Assembly: GCA_030527205.1 (NCBI GenBank)
Contig: JAUNBG010000001.1
Coordinates: forward strand, 62,001 to 126,000
DNA: 64,000 bases
Reading direction: 5' to 3'
From: Planctomycetia bacterium
Lineage (GTDB): Bacteria > Planctomycetota > Planctomycetia > Pirellulales > Thermoguttaceae
Of the stretch, positions 18,448-26,660 are shown piece after piece; within the stretch, counting starts at the first letter, position 1; each line of letters begins with the position of its first letter. The position numbers were made by a program, and so were the translations under genes. The notes under the pieces were generated by a model. It had not been told where the DNA came from. It was given only the letters and a program-made list of their open reading frames with translations, and searched no databases.

Positions 18448-19188
18448 TTATTCTCTATTTTCGGAAAATGAACTGGTTTGATTCATGATGTTTGTCTGAA
18501 ATTTTGTCAATAAATCAATTCCGTTTTTCCCAAATTTTATTAGTTGAAAGAGTTCTTCTTCAGAAAAAGTTGCTTCTTCGCCTGTTCCCTGAATTTCAAT
18601 AAATCGCCCCGAGCCTGTCATAACCAGATTCATATCAACCTCAGCGGCGAAATCTTCCTGATAACAAAGATCCAAAAGCGGTTCGCCGTTTACGATTCCA
18701 ATGCTGACGGCCGCGACGCTGTCGAGAACGGGCCATTGATCCGGAAGGAGCTCTTGAATCGAAGAAAAAGCGTCAATCATGGCAATATAGGCTCCGGTTA
18801 TGCTCAATGTTCTGGTTCCGCCGTCAGCTTGAAGGACATCGCAATCGATATAGAGCGTTCGTTTTCCCATTTTTTTCAGATCGACAACAGCCCGCAAACT
18901 TCGCCCGATCAAACGCTGAATTTCTGTTGCTCTTCCGTCTGGACGGTCAGAACGATTGGAACGCGGCGATGTGCTTCCGGGAAGCATTCGATATTCAGCC
19001 GTCAGCCAACCCCCCTCCTGATCTTGCGATTCCAACCAGGGCGGAACTTTATCGACAAAGGACGCTGTACAAAGAATGATTGTTTTGCCCGCTGATATTT
19101 TGACGCTTCCTGGCGAGGCGTCTGTAAAATGGCGATCAATTTTTAAAGGGCGAAGTTCATCGGCGCGGCGTCCATCCAATCTTGTCAT
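18448..19188 (-). CDS. rph: Ribonuclease PH
   Basis: Phosphorolytic 3'-5' exoribonuclease that trims tRNA 3' ends, 246 residues. Start taken at ATG 19188; a TTG at 19194 would add two residues. Diagnostic segments are the N-terminus TRLDGRRADELRPLKI and WLTAEYRMLPGSTSPRSNR. Further on come RATEIQRLIGRSLRAVVDL, DCDVLQADGGTRTLSITGAYIA and a C-terminal VMTGSGRFIEIQGTGEEATF. The last contains the phosphate-binding and catalytic region. Length fits the family (about 240). It is first in a two-gene unit with the LptF/G permease. CCA is not encoded on the tRNA here, so tRNA 3' processing followed by CCA addition is needed. Confidence 0.97.
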   Translation of the reverse strand: MTRLDGRRADELRPLKIDRHFTDASPGSVKISAGKTIILCTASFVDKVPPWLESQDQEGGWLTAEYRMLPGSTSPRSNRSDRPDGRATEIQRLIGRSLRAVVDLKKMGKRTLYIDCDVLQADGGTRTLSITGAYIAMIDAFSSIQELLPDQWPVLDSVAAVSIGIVNGEPLLDLCYQEDFAAEVDMNLVMTGSGRFIEIQGTGEEATFSEEELFQLIKFGKNGIDLLTKFQTNIMNQTSSFSENRE

Positions 19189-19765
19189 GATCAATCTTGC
19201 TTTTCTGAATTAATTTATCAATTTTTTTCAATAATTATTGAAATAACAGAGTTTTTTGCGGTCTGTTTCAAATAAACGATTGTTCCTTCTTTAACGAAGG
19301 TTCATTTTGTTCTTTCGAATCTGTTTTTACAAGGGGGGGCATAAAAATTTTTATATCTTAAGATTGTTTTTATGCGGGAATCGCTTTTTTTATCCGAAAA
19401 TATTGATAAAGAAAGTCTTTGTGATTTATTTTTGTTCCAGGTTGGCTCTCAAGAGAAATAATAAGGTTATCTATTTTTCCTATTTTCTCTGAGTTATTAA
19501 AAAATGAAGCGTTGTTTGAGCTTTTTTGAAAGTTAAAATATCTTTGCGATCTGAAATGAAATCGACGGGGTTATGCCGAAACGGATCAGAAACGGAACTG
19601 GTTTCGCCTCAATAAACAACCCGTTGTTTTCAGGATTGCGAATGCAACGTTTTGGGGGCAGTTTTTTTTAATGGGGTTGATTTTCCTTGAAATCAATGCG
19701 TCAACAGGGCAATAAGGGTCGCAATAATATTATTGTATCGTTTTGAACGAGCAAAGGAGAATTCC
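19189..19765. other. Intergenic region between divergent genes, no clear feature
   Basis: 577 bp between rph (minus) and the small plus-strand gene at 19766. It is AT-rich with a few G-runs. No RNA gene, terminator or repeat-family copy is recognisable. Promoters for both flanking genes are presumably here. Confidence 0.35.
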
Positions 19766-20092
19766 GTGAACATTGGAGAATTTAATACGCAAATTGCTGC
19801 CAGCGCTTCCGGGACATTGATGGCGGAAAAAGTTTCCCGATCAACAGAAGAACAATCGCAACGTTCCGTTGTATTGGATCGACTTCAGGAAAGTCGAGAA
19901 CGAGCTCAAAAAACGGAAGGCGTTGGAACTCTTGAAAACGAAACGCAACATTCGTCAGGAAACAGCGGCGGAGACGGGCGACTCTATCGATTCTGGAATC
20001 CTCTCAATGATACAGCGTCCTCGAAAAAATATCGCGATCGTTCTTTTGATCCAAGCGGCAAAATCGGCAAAAATATCGATATTATTGGATGA
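19766..20092 (+). CDS. Small hypothetical protein (108 aa)
   Basis: Not recognised. Translation most likely starts at GTG 19766, six bases after an AAAGGAGA ribosome binding site. An in-frame ATG at 19733 lacks such a site. The product is hydrophilic. Its N-terminal segment (NIGEFNTQIAASASGTLMAE) is followed by a charged probable helix (EEQSQRSVVLDRLQESRER). A Gly/Ser patch then leads to a C-terminal DGRLYRFWNPLND segment that looks like a structured motif. There is no signal peptide, membrane segment or Cys. Its strong ribosome binding site and isolated position suggest an independently expressed small protein. Confidence 0.65.
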   Translation: MNIGEFNTQIAASASGTLMAEKVSRSTEEQSQRSVVLDRLQESRERAQKTEGVGTLENETQHSSGNSGGDGRLYRFWNPLNDTASSKKYRDRSFDPSGKIGKNIDIIG

Positions 20093-20325
20093 TTTCAGGT
20101 TTTGTCCAACGAAATTAATTGTTTGCAAGCCGGAATATGTTCCCCGTTTCAAAATGATGGTTCTTGTGCCAATCATGAAATTATAATCAAAATAAATCAA
20201 TCTGTTTTTTTGCCCTGACTCGAATTAAACTCATTTCTATTTAATAATAATGATCCATTATACTGGATTTCATTTTCTTATCAATGAATAAATCGAAGAA
20301 AGAATGCAGATCTTCTTTTATGCGT

Positions 20326-21474
20326 TTATTGACCGCCTTCAAAAATACTGAAATCAGCCCAAATTGGTCGATGGTCGGAGATTTCTTTGGCTGCGTCTTC
20401 TGAGATGTTGAAATAATGACTTAAATCAACAACGCCATAACGTTCAATATATTCGACGGTCGCTTTTTCATTAAAACAAATATTATCGAATGACGTTCCA
20501 TTCCAATGCGTTGCTTTGTCGATATGAACCGCAACAAGCTGAGCGGCTCGAGAAAGATCGCCAATTTCCAAAATGGGAGCATTGAAACATCCCAAGAGAA
20601 TAACGTCGTCTTCTGCGATACCGAACCGCCCTGTTGTATTCCGGACTGTTTGATAAATATTAAGCAGGGCATTTCGATCTTTGGCTTCCCGCTTCGGATC
20701 AATCCAAATATTGACCAGCGAAAAAGTAAAAGCGCGATTGACATCGGAAGCCAACGGACGAAAAGAAGCAATCAAAGCGGGATAAGTCAATCGTCCCTCA
20801 GAATCGGACAAATCAACTAATGTTTCCCGATCCAGTTGAATTCGATCCTGATTATAAAAATAGGCTAAATATTCCGAACTTTTTGAGATCGTTGAAGAAT
20901 AGGCATAATCATAATTTCCCCCATTTTGCTTGAGCAAATAAATCATTCCGTCCAAAACTGTTTGGTTTTTAGATCGAATCCCCTGAACGGCAATAATGTC
21001 AAATTCCAAAAAAAGTTGAGCGATTCGCTGGCTTTTTTTGATGTCCGTCAGTTTGTTAAGATCGAATGGATACAAATTCCAACTGGCGATTCGAATGATT
21101 TGTATTTCCAATGGTTGACTGTTGGAAAATAATTCCCGGGAAGGAATAAAGTCTGTTGGCTGACTCTGGATATCATTTTCAAGAATTCCCTTTGTTTCAG
21201 AAATATTGGGGCCAAATAGTCCTTTGACATATTTAATGTTTTCGTTCATTTCCGTCAGAGAAACGTTGCTGGGATCAGAAACAAAAGAATAATATTTTGT
21301 TAAGTCATTTTTAAACAAATAAATTAACGAAAAAATTAACAGAATAAGCAAAATGAATCGCCAAAGAAAAAAAAGGCAATAATCAGAAAGTTTTTTTTTC
21401 TTTTTCTTTTTTTCTTCCGCTTTTTCTTTTTTGTTCTTCTTGTTTGATTTGTTTTCGGAATCTGATTTACTCAT
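20326..21474 (-). CDS. Membrane-anchored EEP-fold (endonuclease/exonuclease/phosphatase-like) protein, probably inactive
   Basis: 382 residues. A very Lys-rich cytoplasmic N-terminus is followed by one transmembrane helix (about 32-55). An EEP-superfamily domain follows (about 125-377), presumably outside the membrane. The fold is shown by IASWNLYPFD, DIIAVQGIRSKN, SEYLAYFYN, LGCFNAP and ISDHRPIWADF. Compared with DNase I-like enzymes, the metal-binding Glu is Gly165 (VQG for LQE), the catalytic His is Trp257 (VNIW for VNTH) and the Asp of GDFN is Cys296. N133, E201, N298, D367 and H368 remain. It is therefore likely a non-catalytic binding protein or a strongly altered enzyme. ATG start at 21474. 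Confidence 0.82.
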   Translation of the reverse strand: MSKSDSENKSNKKNKKEKAEEKKKKKKKLSDYCLFFLWRFILLILLIFSLIYLFKNDLTKYYSFVSDPSNVSLTEMNENIKYVKGLFGPNISETKGILENDIQSQPTDFIPSRELFSNSQPLEIQIIRIASWNLYPFDLNKLTDIKKSQRIAQLFLEFDIIAVQGIRSKNQTVLDGMIYLLKQNGGNYDYAYSSTISKSSEYLAYFYNQDRIQLDRETLVDLSDSEGRLTYPALIASFRPLASDVNRAFTFSLVNIWIDPKREAKDRNALLNIYQTVRNTTGRFGIAEDDVILLGCFNAPILEIGDLSRAAQLVAVHIDKATHWNGTSFDNICFNEKATVEYIERYGVVDLSHYFNISEDAAKEISDHRPIWADFSIFEGGQ

Positions 21475-21991
21475 TGAAATTTAATTTCGTTTGGTCCAAA
21501 TCGGGTCATTTCTTGGAATCATATAAAGAATGCGAACTCGGACAACAGGTTTCGCGCCATTTTTTATAATCTGACAGTTCTTGTCTGTTTGAAAATAAAC
21601 GTTTTAGGATCTTTGGACGATTTTCAGAACCGTTTCTTTTAAAAACTTTTTTGTCAAAAAAAATATTATTTTGAAAATCGGTTCTATTGAATTAAATGTT
21701 ACTTATTTGTTTGTTTTGCTAAAATATTCAAAATAAACAATTATTTGCAATCAAAATAATTTGCTCATTTTAACATTTTGTCATCGAAAAAATTTATGAG
21801 CGAGACAAACAAAGATCATTCTTGATCCGATAGTTATTTCGAAAGAACGTCATTCAAAATTCATAGAATTTTCAAGAATTGGAAGATTATTCAATGAAAA
21901 TGATTTAGAATAAAAAAACGAAAGGAAGGAAAGTCCATTTCAAGACTCAAAGAACAGTCGAGAAGAAAAACGGCCAAAACTTTTTCATAAA
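21475..21991. other. Intergenic, no gene seen
   Basis: AT-rich spacer upstream of the EEP-like gene and downstream of the small lipoprotein gene, both on the minus strand. It should hold the EEP-like gene's promoter, but no confident -35/-10 pair stands out. Confidence 0.35.
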
Positions 21992-22018
21992 AAAAGACGA
22001 TCCGAAGATCGTCTTTTA
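21991..22018 (-). terminator. Rho-independent terminator with UUCG tetraloop
   Basis: An 11-bp perfect stem (21992-22002 with 22007-22017). Read on the minus strand it has the very stable loop TTCG and then a run of T. It lies 11 bp beyond the stop of the small lipoprotein gene, which it should terminate. Confidence 0.88.
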
Positions 22019-22028
22019 ACCCCCCCTA

Positions 22029-22247
22029 TCAGGTTATCCCGCCATGAGTTCGATATGGAGTCATATGACTCGGCTGATCGACCATGAAAACGCGATCATA
22101 AGTATCTTCAGCTTGTCGTAAATCTTCTGATGTATTATAAAGCTGAACGGTTCGTTTTGCCGGATCGCCCGAATAAGCTGGGATAATACAACCGGTCGAA
22201 CCGATTAATAATGCTCCCAAAATTAACGAAAATAATATTTTACGCAT
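22029..22247 (-). CDS. Small predicted lipoprotein (72 aa)
   Basis: Start at ATG 22247, preceded by a strong GAGGAGA ribosome binding site; the longer upstream frame lacks one. The N-terminus MRKILFSLILGALLIGSTGC is a lipoprotein signal peptide with lipobox STGC, so Cys20 should be lipidated and the mature protein anchored to a membrane. The mature part is about 50 residues and ends in DQPSHMTPYRTHGGIT. I recall similar small lipoproteins with an MTPYRTHGGI-type tail from planctomycetes, but the function is unknown. It is a one-gene unit with its own promoter candidate and a strong terminator, suggesting high expression. Confidence 0.85.
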   Translation of the reverse strand: MRKILFSLILGALLIGSTGCIIPAYSGDPAKRTVQLYNTSEDLRQAEDTYDRVFMVDQPSHMTPYRTHGGIT

Positions 22248-22365
22248 TGCGTATCTCCTCCATGAAGCCTTTAATGCCCAATTTCCTTTTATATCGCCGA
22301 TAAAACAACGCTGACATTCGGCTGAATTCAACGGAAAACATCAACTTAGCCAGGAAAGCTCATCA

Positions 22366-22392
22366 ATATTACAGCGATCCTTCTAATGTCAA
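22366..22392 (-). promoter_or_regulatory. Candidate sigma-70 type promoter for the small lipoprotein gene
   Basis: On the minus strand: TTGACA (22387-22392), a 15-nt spacer and TAATAT (22366-22371). The -35 box is perfect, the -10 box is close to consensus and the spacer is slightly short. It would give an approximately 110-nt leader before ATG 22247. Confidence 0.45.
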
Positions 22393-22891
22393 AAAGAAAC
22401 TTTTGATCAAGTCGTCAAAACCATTAGTTTCTTATCGTTTTCATTTGTATCGGTTGTTTCTCAAAACGAATTGAAGGAAAATTAATTTTTCAAGAAATTA
22501 TTCGTGAAAATTTTTTCAAAGAAAGACGACTTCAAGCATATCTTTTGAGTTTTTATCAAAACAAATTTCTTATAATTCTCGATTGTTCTTAAATCGGCAA
22601 CAATCGACGGCATCGTTTAGCGATCATTGCGGCTTCAAATAAATAATTTCTGTTACAACTTTTGCCTTTTTTTGATTTTATTCTGTTGTCGGAATTCGTA
22701 TCAACTTTGGCCTTTAAAATCCGCCGGCCATTTTATTGGCAAGTTTGAAAATAGAAAGAATGAGACTTTGAGCTGTCTTGGCGATAACTTCAAATCAACT
22801 CAAATTTGAGAGCAAAATATTTTAGAAAAATCAGATACTTTTTGTTAAAAGAAGAAGATTATTCAAAAGAAGGAGAAAAAATAAAATAAAA
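22393..22891. other. Intergenic, AT-rich, no gene seen
   Basis: No supported reading frame or RNA gene. Contains imperfect A/T-rich dyads only; the rplI terminator begins at 22892. Confidence 0.35.
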
Positions 22892-22912
22892 AACCCGGTC
22901 ATTAACCGGGTT
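22884..22912 (-). terminator. Rho-independent terminator after rplI
   Basis: Stem AACCCGGT (22892-22899) with ACCGGGTT (22905-22912), loop of 5 nt. On the minus strand it is followed by a T-rich run. It lies 16 bp past the rplI stop and probably ends the rpsF-ssb-rplI transcript. Confidence 0.9.
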
Positions 22913-22928
22913 AAAATTGAAAAGCAAT

Positions 22929-23465
22929 TTATTTTTGATTTTCGACGACAGGAACAACCCAAACTTTTAATTCGCTGTCAATATCGTGTCCGAGATAAAT
23001 GCGGACTGTATAAAGAGCAAGTTCCTTCAAAGGTCCGGTAAGCCGAACTTGATCGGGCGTTATATTGATATTCTCAACCTTCAGCGCTCGAACAATGTCA
23101 TCGGGACCAACCGAACCATAAAGATGACCTTCCTCATTCGCCTGAGCTTCGATTGAAATGCTCTTTGTTCGAATAAGATCCGCCAATTCTTTCAAACCGG
23201 CAAGACGTTGCAATTGAATTTCGCGAAGCTTGGCTCGATGTTTTTCAACCATTCGGCGATGATGATCTGTTGCAATGGTTGCCAAACCTTGAGGAATCAA
23301 ATAATTTTTAGCATAACCGGGCTTAACTTCAACAACATCGCCCTGTTTTCCAAGAGGATCAACTGTTTGGATCAAAAGAAGTTGAATTCCCCCGTTCGGG
23401 CCAACTGGAAGTCGTTTTCCTGACCGCAGATTTTGGCGGGCTCGTTTATTTTTTTCTCTTAACAT
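22929..23465 (-). CDS. rplI: 50S ribosomal protein bL9
   Basis: Large-subunit protein that binds 23S rRNA near the base of the L1 stalk. 178 residues against a usual 148-150. The extra length is a basic N-terminal extension of about 28 residues (MLREKNKRARQNLRSGKR) ahead of the standard start (IQLLLIQTVDPLGKQGDVVEVKPGYAKNYLIP). The central helix and the C-terminal domain (EEGHLYGSVGPDDIV) are present. The ATG at 23465 has an AGGTT-type site close upstream, so the extension is probably real. Last gene of the rpsF-ssb-rplI cluster. Confidence 0.96.
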   Translation of the reverse strand: MLREKNKRARQNLRSGKRLPVGPNGGIQLLLIQTVDPLGKQGDVVEVKPGYAKNYLIPQGLATIATDHHRRMVEKHRAKLREIQLQRLAGLKELADLIRTKSISIEAQANEEGHLYGSVGPDDIVRALKVENINITPDQVRLTGPLKELALYTVRIYLGHDIDSELKVWVVPVVENQK

Positions 23466-23523
23466 TATTTTAACCTGTATAATTTTCTAACTGAATATTT
23501 AATCTTGAGATTGATTTATGAAA

Positions 23524-24000
23524 TCAAAACGGAATATCGTCGCCTGCTGAAGCTTCTGGAGGCAAAGGAGCTTCTTCATAACTTCCCGCATTATAATTGT
23601 TGTTTCCGCCGCCATAATTCGTATTTCGCGCCGAATTATTATAAGATGACGACATCCCCTCGCCCCCGCTGGAACGGCTTCCGAGTAAAACAAGACGTTC
23701 TCCAACAACTTTCAGTTTGGAACGCTTTTGACCATCCGTTTCCCAACTGTCCAACTTCAAACGACCTTCAATAAGAACCTGGACGCCCTTTCGAGCATAT
23801 TCGGCGGCGACTTCTGCGTTTCGTCCCCAAAGAGTAATGTCGACAAAAGTTGTTTCCTCTGTCCAATTACCGTTTTGATCCTTTCGACGATCATTAACAG
23901 CCAGCCCAATATCGCTGACTGCCATTCCGCTCGGAATATATCGTAATTCAGGGTCTCGGGTCATATTGCCAACCAAAATAACGCGATTAAAACTGGCCAT
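23524..24000 (-). CDS. ssb: Single-stranded DNA-binding protein
   Basis: Tetrameric OB-fold protein that coats single-stranded DNA in replication and repair. 158 residues. The N-terminal OB domain is [21 protein letters not shown], then [31 protein letters not shown]. It is followed by a Gly/Asn/Ser-rich linker and the acidic tip DDIPF that recruits partner proteins. A GAGG site lies 8 nt before the ATG at 24000. Located between rpsF (333 bp upstream) and rplI. The rpsR gene, which commonly sits between ssb and rplI in other bacteria, is absent here. Confidence 0.97.
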   Translation of the reverse strand: MASFNRVILVGNMTRDPELRYIPSGMAVSDIGLAVNDRRKDQNGNWTEETTFVDITLWGRNAEVAAEYARKGVQVLIEGRLKLDSWETDGQKRSKLKVVGERLVLLGSRSSGGEGMSSSYNNSARNTNYGGGNNNYNAGSYEEAPLPPEASAGDDIPF

Positions 24001-24333
24001 GAAATTACCTCATCCTGTTTTGATTCTGCTTGGAATTTGATTTAAGTGATCAAAATAATAAAATGAAAAAACAACCTTATTCCGTTTTAATAATCCTGGC
24101 TCATTTATTAACTGATAAACAAATCGATAAAAGTTGTTTTGATTATTGCCTTTGTTTTGAATATCATCATTTCCGTCAGGGAAACTTCCGGAAAAACCAA
24201 ATTCTTCTTGCTCATTATCGCAATGATAAAACATTGCAACAAAAGAATGAAAAATCTTTGTCAAATAAAACGATTCAAAAAAGGCGGCGCTTATACCGAT
24301 GAAAATAAAAACGCTTAAAACAAATCAAAACAT
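24001..24333. other. Intergenic gap inside the rpsF-ssb cluster
   Basis: 333 bp between the rpsF stop and ssb start, unusually long for this cluster. A plus-strand frame (24030-24302) has no ribosome binding site or family resemblance. Nothing else is recognisable; ssb may have its own promoter here. Confidence 0.35.
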
Positions 24334-24780
24334 TTAATCGTCAATGCCATTAACAGCGTCAACAACAACTTCGTCATCTTCATCGTCGACTTCATCTTCG
24401 CTGTCAAAAATCTCAGGAATCGGGGGCTCGGATTCATATTTAACAGGACCGATTAAAGCATGCTCAACCAAAGCCTCTTCCAGACGCGGATCAATATTCA
24501 ACAACAGAAAACGAAGAATGTTTCCATTTAATTGAAATTGACGATTCAAATCTGAAAGATTACTGGTATTCAATCGAAAATAACTTAACCAATAAGTTCC
24601 CCGCTTATGATTTTTGATCGGATAAGCAAGTTTTCGTTCTTCCCAAAGACGACTAACGCGAACTTTCCCGTCCAGCGATTCAATCGTTTTGTCAATTTGA
24701 CCGGAAACGCCCTCTGGATCACGAGCGTATTGTTCCGAGTCCAGAATGAACAATCCCTCATAAACATGTTCTTCTGTCAA
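24334..24780 (-). CDS. rpsF: 30S ribosomal protein bS6
   Basis: Small-subunit protein that pairs with bS18 on the 16S rRNA platform. 148 residues. The start is TTG at 24780, seven bases after a strong GAGGAG site; no in-frame ATG fits. Core segments are YEGLFILDSEQYARDPEGVSGQI, VSRLWEERKLAYPIKNHKRGTYWLSYF and LNGNILRFLLLNIDP. An acidic tail of about 50 residues follows (DSEDEVDDEDDEVVVDAV), similar to acidic bS6 tails elsewhere. The leader holds two tandem hairpins. It heads the rpsF-ssb-rplI group downstream of pth. Confidence 0.95.
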   Translation of the reverse strand: MTEEHVYEGLFILDSEQYARDPEGVSGQIDKTIESLDGKVRVSRLWEERKLAYPIKNHKRGTYWLSYFRLNTSNLSDLNRQFQLNGNILRFLLLNIDPRLEEALVEHALIGPVKYESEPPIPEIFDSEDEVDDEDDEVVVDAVNGIDD

Positions 24781-24804
24781 TTTATTACTCCTCGAAGTTT
24801 ATTT

Positions 24805-24842
24805 CAGTCTTGATTCAAGACTGCTCCTGTTTGTGAAACAGG
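24805..24842 (-). promoter_or_regulatory. Tandem hairpins in the rpsF leader
   Basis: On the minus strand, CCTGTTT-CAC-AAACAGG (24842-24826) is followed after two bases by CAGTCTT-GAATC-AAGACTG (24823-24805). The GAGGAG site and TTG start come next, 25-45 bases downstream. Two perfect 7-bp stems so close to the start codon suggest control of rpsF translation, or a weak attenuator after pth. There is no T-run, so simple termination is less likely. Confidence 0.55.
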
Positions 24843-24928
24843 CGTCATGGTTGTTTTTTGATAATTAATTTATACAATTGTTTATGATGTTCGTTTTTCA
24901 ATAATTCATAAACTTATTCATTACCGAA

Positions 24929-25555
24929 TCAATTATAACGATTCATTACAGCGCTATCGCCGTCTGAAATCCAAAGTTCGACAGCATCAGCAGCGTTTTG
25001 GATCGCCAATTGAATCTCTTCTTTTTCGTTGTTTCCAAAATGAGAAAGGACATAATCTGCCGTCTCTCGATTTTGCGGAGGCCGACCAATTCCAACTCGC
25101 AATCGGGCGAATTCATTGGTTCCCAAACGTTCGATTGTATTTTGTAATCCCTTTTGACCGCCGCTTCCGCCTGACGTTCGAAAACGTATTTTTGAAACGG
25201 GAAGGTCAACGTCATCACAAACAACTAAGAGTTCTGACGGAGTTAATTTATAAAATCGTAACGCCGATGAAATCGAATTGCCGCTTAAATTCATATAAGT
25301 CGTTGGACAAAGCAAAAGAATATTCGTTCCTTTGATTTTTACATCCAATGTATTCCCCTGAAATTGAATTCGCGGTTTGCCTTGAGCGAATCGTTCTGCC
25401 AATTTCGCAAGAACCATATAACCGACATTATGTCGCGTCCCTTGATATTTCGTCCCGGGATTTCCCAATCCAACGACAATTTTATCCGGTTTCATCTGTT
25501 CTTTTGACTTCCTGTGAAACTTCAGGAAAAAATCTTTAATTGCTGCTGTAATCAT
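24929..25555 (-). CDS. pth: Peptidyl-tRNA hydrolase
   Basis: Releases tRNA from peptidyl-tRNAs dropped by the ribosome. The core begins KIVVGLGNPGTKYQGTRHNVGYM, which carries the catalytic His in TRHNVG. It continues with LLCPTTYMNLSG (Asn), VCDDVDLPVSKIRFRTSGGSGGQKGL and RLRVGIGRPP. 208 residues from the ATG at 25555. An in-frame ATG at 25495, behind an AGGAAG at long spacing, would give 188 residues, closer to the usual 190, so the first 20 residues are uncertain. It lies between rplY (upstream) and rpsF. Confidence 0.96.
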   Translation of the reverse strand: MITAAIKDFFLKFHRKSKEQMKPDKIVVGLGNPGTKYQGTRHNVGYMVLAKLAERFAQGKPRIQFQGNTLDVKIKGTNILLLCPTTYMNLSGNSISSALRFYKLTPSELLVVCDDVDLPVSKIRFRTSGGSGGQKGLQNTIERLGTNEFARLRVGIGRPPQNRETADYVLSHFGNNEKEEIQLAIQNAADAVELWISDGDSAVMNRYN

Positions 25556-25634
25556 ATAGTATTACAGAAATCTGTAACTTTGTGTCTGGAAACATAAAAT
25601 GGAACAAGAGACAAGAAACAGATCAACTAAACAA

Positions 25635-26264
25635 TCATTCCTCTTCTTCTGCCTTTTTGCGGCCAATAACTTCCGGCTCAGAACCGTCGACCTTTGCTTC
25701 CGAAGCATCTTCGGTCATTTCAACCGCTTCAACGCATTCAACGATTAACGTTGTCCCGTCGATCAAGGACTTAACGCCTTCTGGAAGAACCAAATCAGCG
25801 ACATGAATCGACGCATTAAAAGCGAGATGATTAATATTGACTCCAATCTTGTCCGGAGCATTAATCGGTTCGCATTCGATTTCCAACGCATGCAAAACTT
25901 GTTTGACAATGCCCCCTTCTTTCGTTCCGGGAGCTTCGCCTCGGAGTTCAAGCGGAACGGAAAGATGAACATGCTCATGTTCGCTGACTCGCGTAAAGTC
26001 GACATGAAGAATATTTAATCCCCAGGTATCCCATTGACATTCTTTAATAAAGACGCGTTCATTAACAGCGCCTGTTAAAGCGACAAATCGGCTTCCGTGA
26101 CGCAAAGCTGCTTCAATTTCTTCCGTCGGAACGGATAAACTGACATTTGCCTGTTTATGACCATACAAAACAGCCGGAACTTTGCCGCTTGCCCGCAATC
26201 GACGATTACGACGCTTGCCTGCCGTTTCGCGAAGTTCCACAGCTACAGTTTTAATTTCAACCAT
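25635..26264 (-). CDS. rplY: 50S ribosomal protein bL25 (Ctc/TL5 form)
   Basis: 5S rRNA-binding ribosomal protein of the long CTC type, 209 residues. The N-terminal bL25 domain (residues about 1-93) runs ELRETAGKRRNRRLRASGKVPAVLYGHK to LHVDFTRVSEHEHVHLSVPLE. It is followed by the beta-rich TL5 C-terminal domain (ALEIECEPINAPDKIGVNIN) and an acidic tail. AAGGA sits about 6 nt before the ATG at 26264. It stands directly upstream of pth, the usual rplY-pth pairing. Confidence 0.96.
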   Translation of the reverse strand: MVEIKTVAVELRETAGKRRNRRLRASGKVPAVLYGHKQANVSLSVPTEEIEAALRHGSRFVALTGAVNERVFIKECQWDTWGLNILHVDFTRVSEHEHVHLSVPLELRGEAPGTKEGGIVKQVLHALEIECEPINAPDKIGVNINHLAFNASIHVADLVLPEGVKSLIDGTTLIVECVEAVEMTEDASEAKVDGSEPEVIGRKKAEEEE

Positions 26265-26524
26265 GAAATTCCTTCAATATAAAAAGTTTCTCGACCATTT
26301 GCCATCAGGTATTGCCCAATGCTTCCCTTACTCCAAATGATCAGGTTCTCTATTCTCGCAAATTAATTTTCAATTATGATGATTTTTTCAATCTTGACAA
26401 GCGGGGCTCTTGGAAAAAGATCGGTTCTCTCAAGAATAAACGAGCTTTATCCGTTTTCACAGGGAACAATCCTGATTCGAATAAAACGTTTTAAGTCATT
26501 ATAATATTATATCATATTATTCAA

Positions 26525-26636
26525 AGGAAGTTCTAAAAACCCCCTTTGGATCGCGGACGTTTCGTCTGCAAGAACTGGTTTTAACAACTTTATTCGAAAC
26601 GCGCTTATTGAAAAATCCAGATTTTTAGAACTTCTT
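26525..26636. repeat. Family 1 MITE-like repeat, copy b
   Basis: About 112 bp with ends AGGAAGTTCTAAAAAC and TTTTTAGAACTTC. Contains the GCGGACGTTTCGTCTGC core and TTTTAACAACTTTATTCGAAA. Inverted relative to copies a, h and i. It lies in the 396-bp gap upstream of rplY and downstream of cdsA. Confidence 0.88.
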
Positions 26637-26660
26637 TATTACAAATTAATGAATTGGAAA

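Noticed and set aside
25562-25577. Palindrome TTACAGA-AA-TCTGTAA before pth as an operator
   Set aside because: Short and AT-rich; the 2-base gap and lack of a second copy give no support for a specific site.
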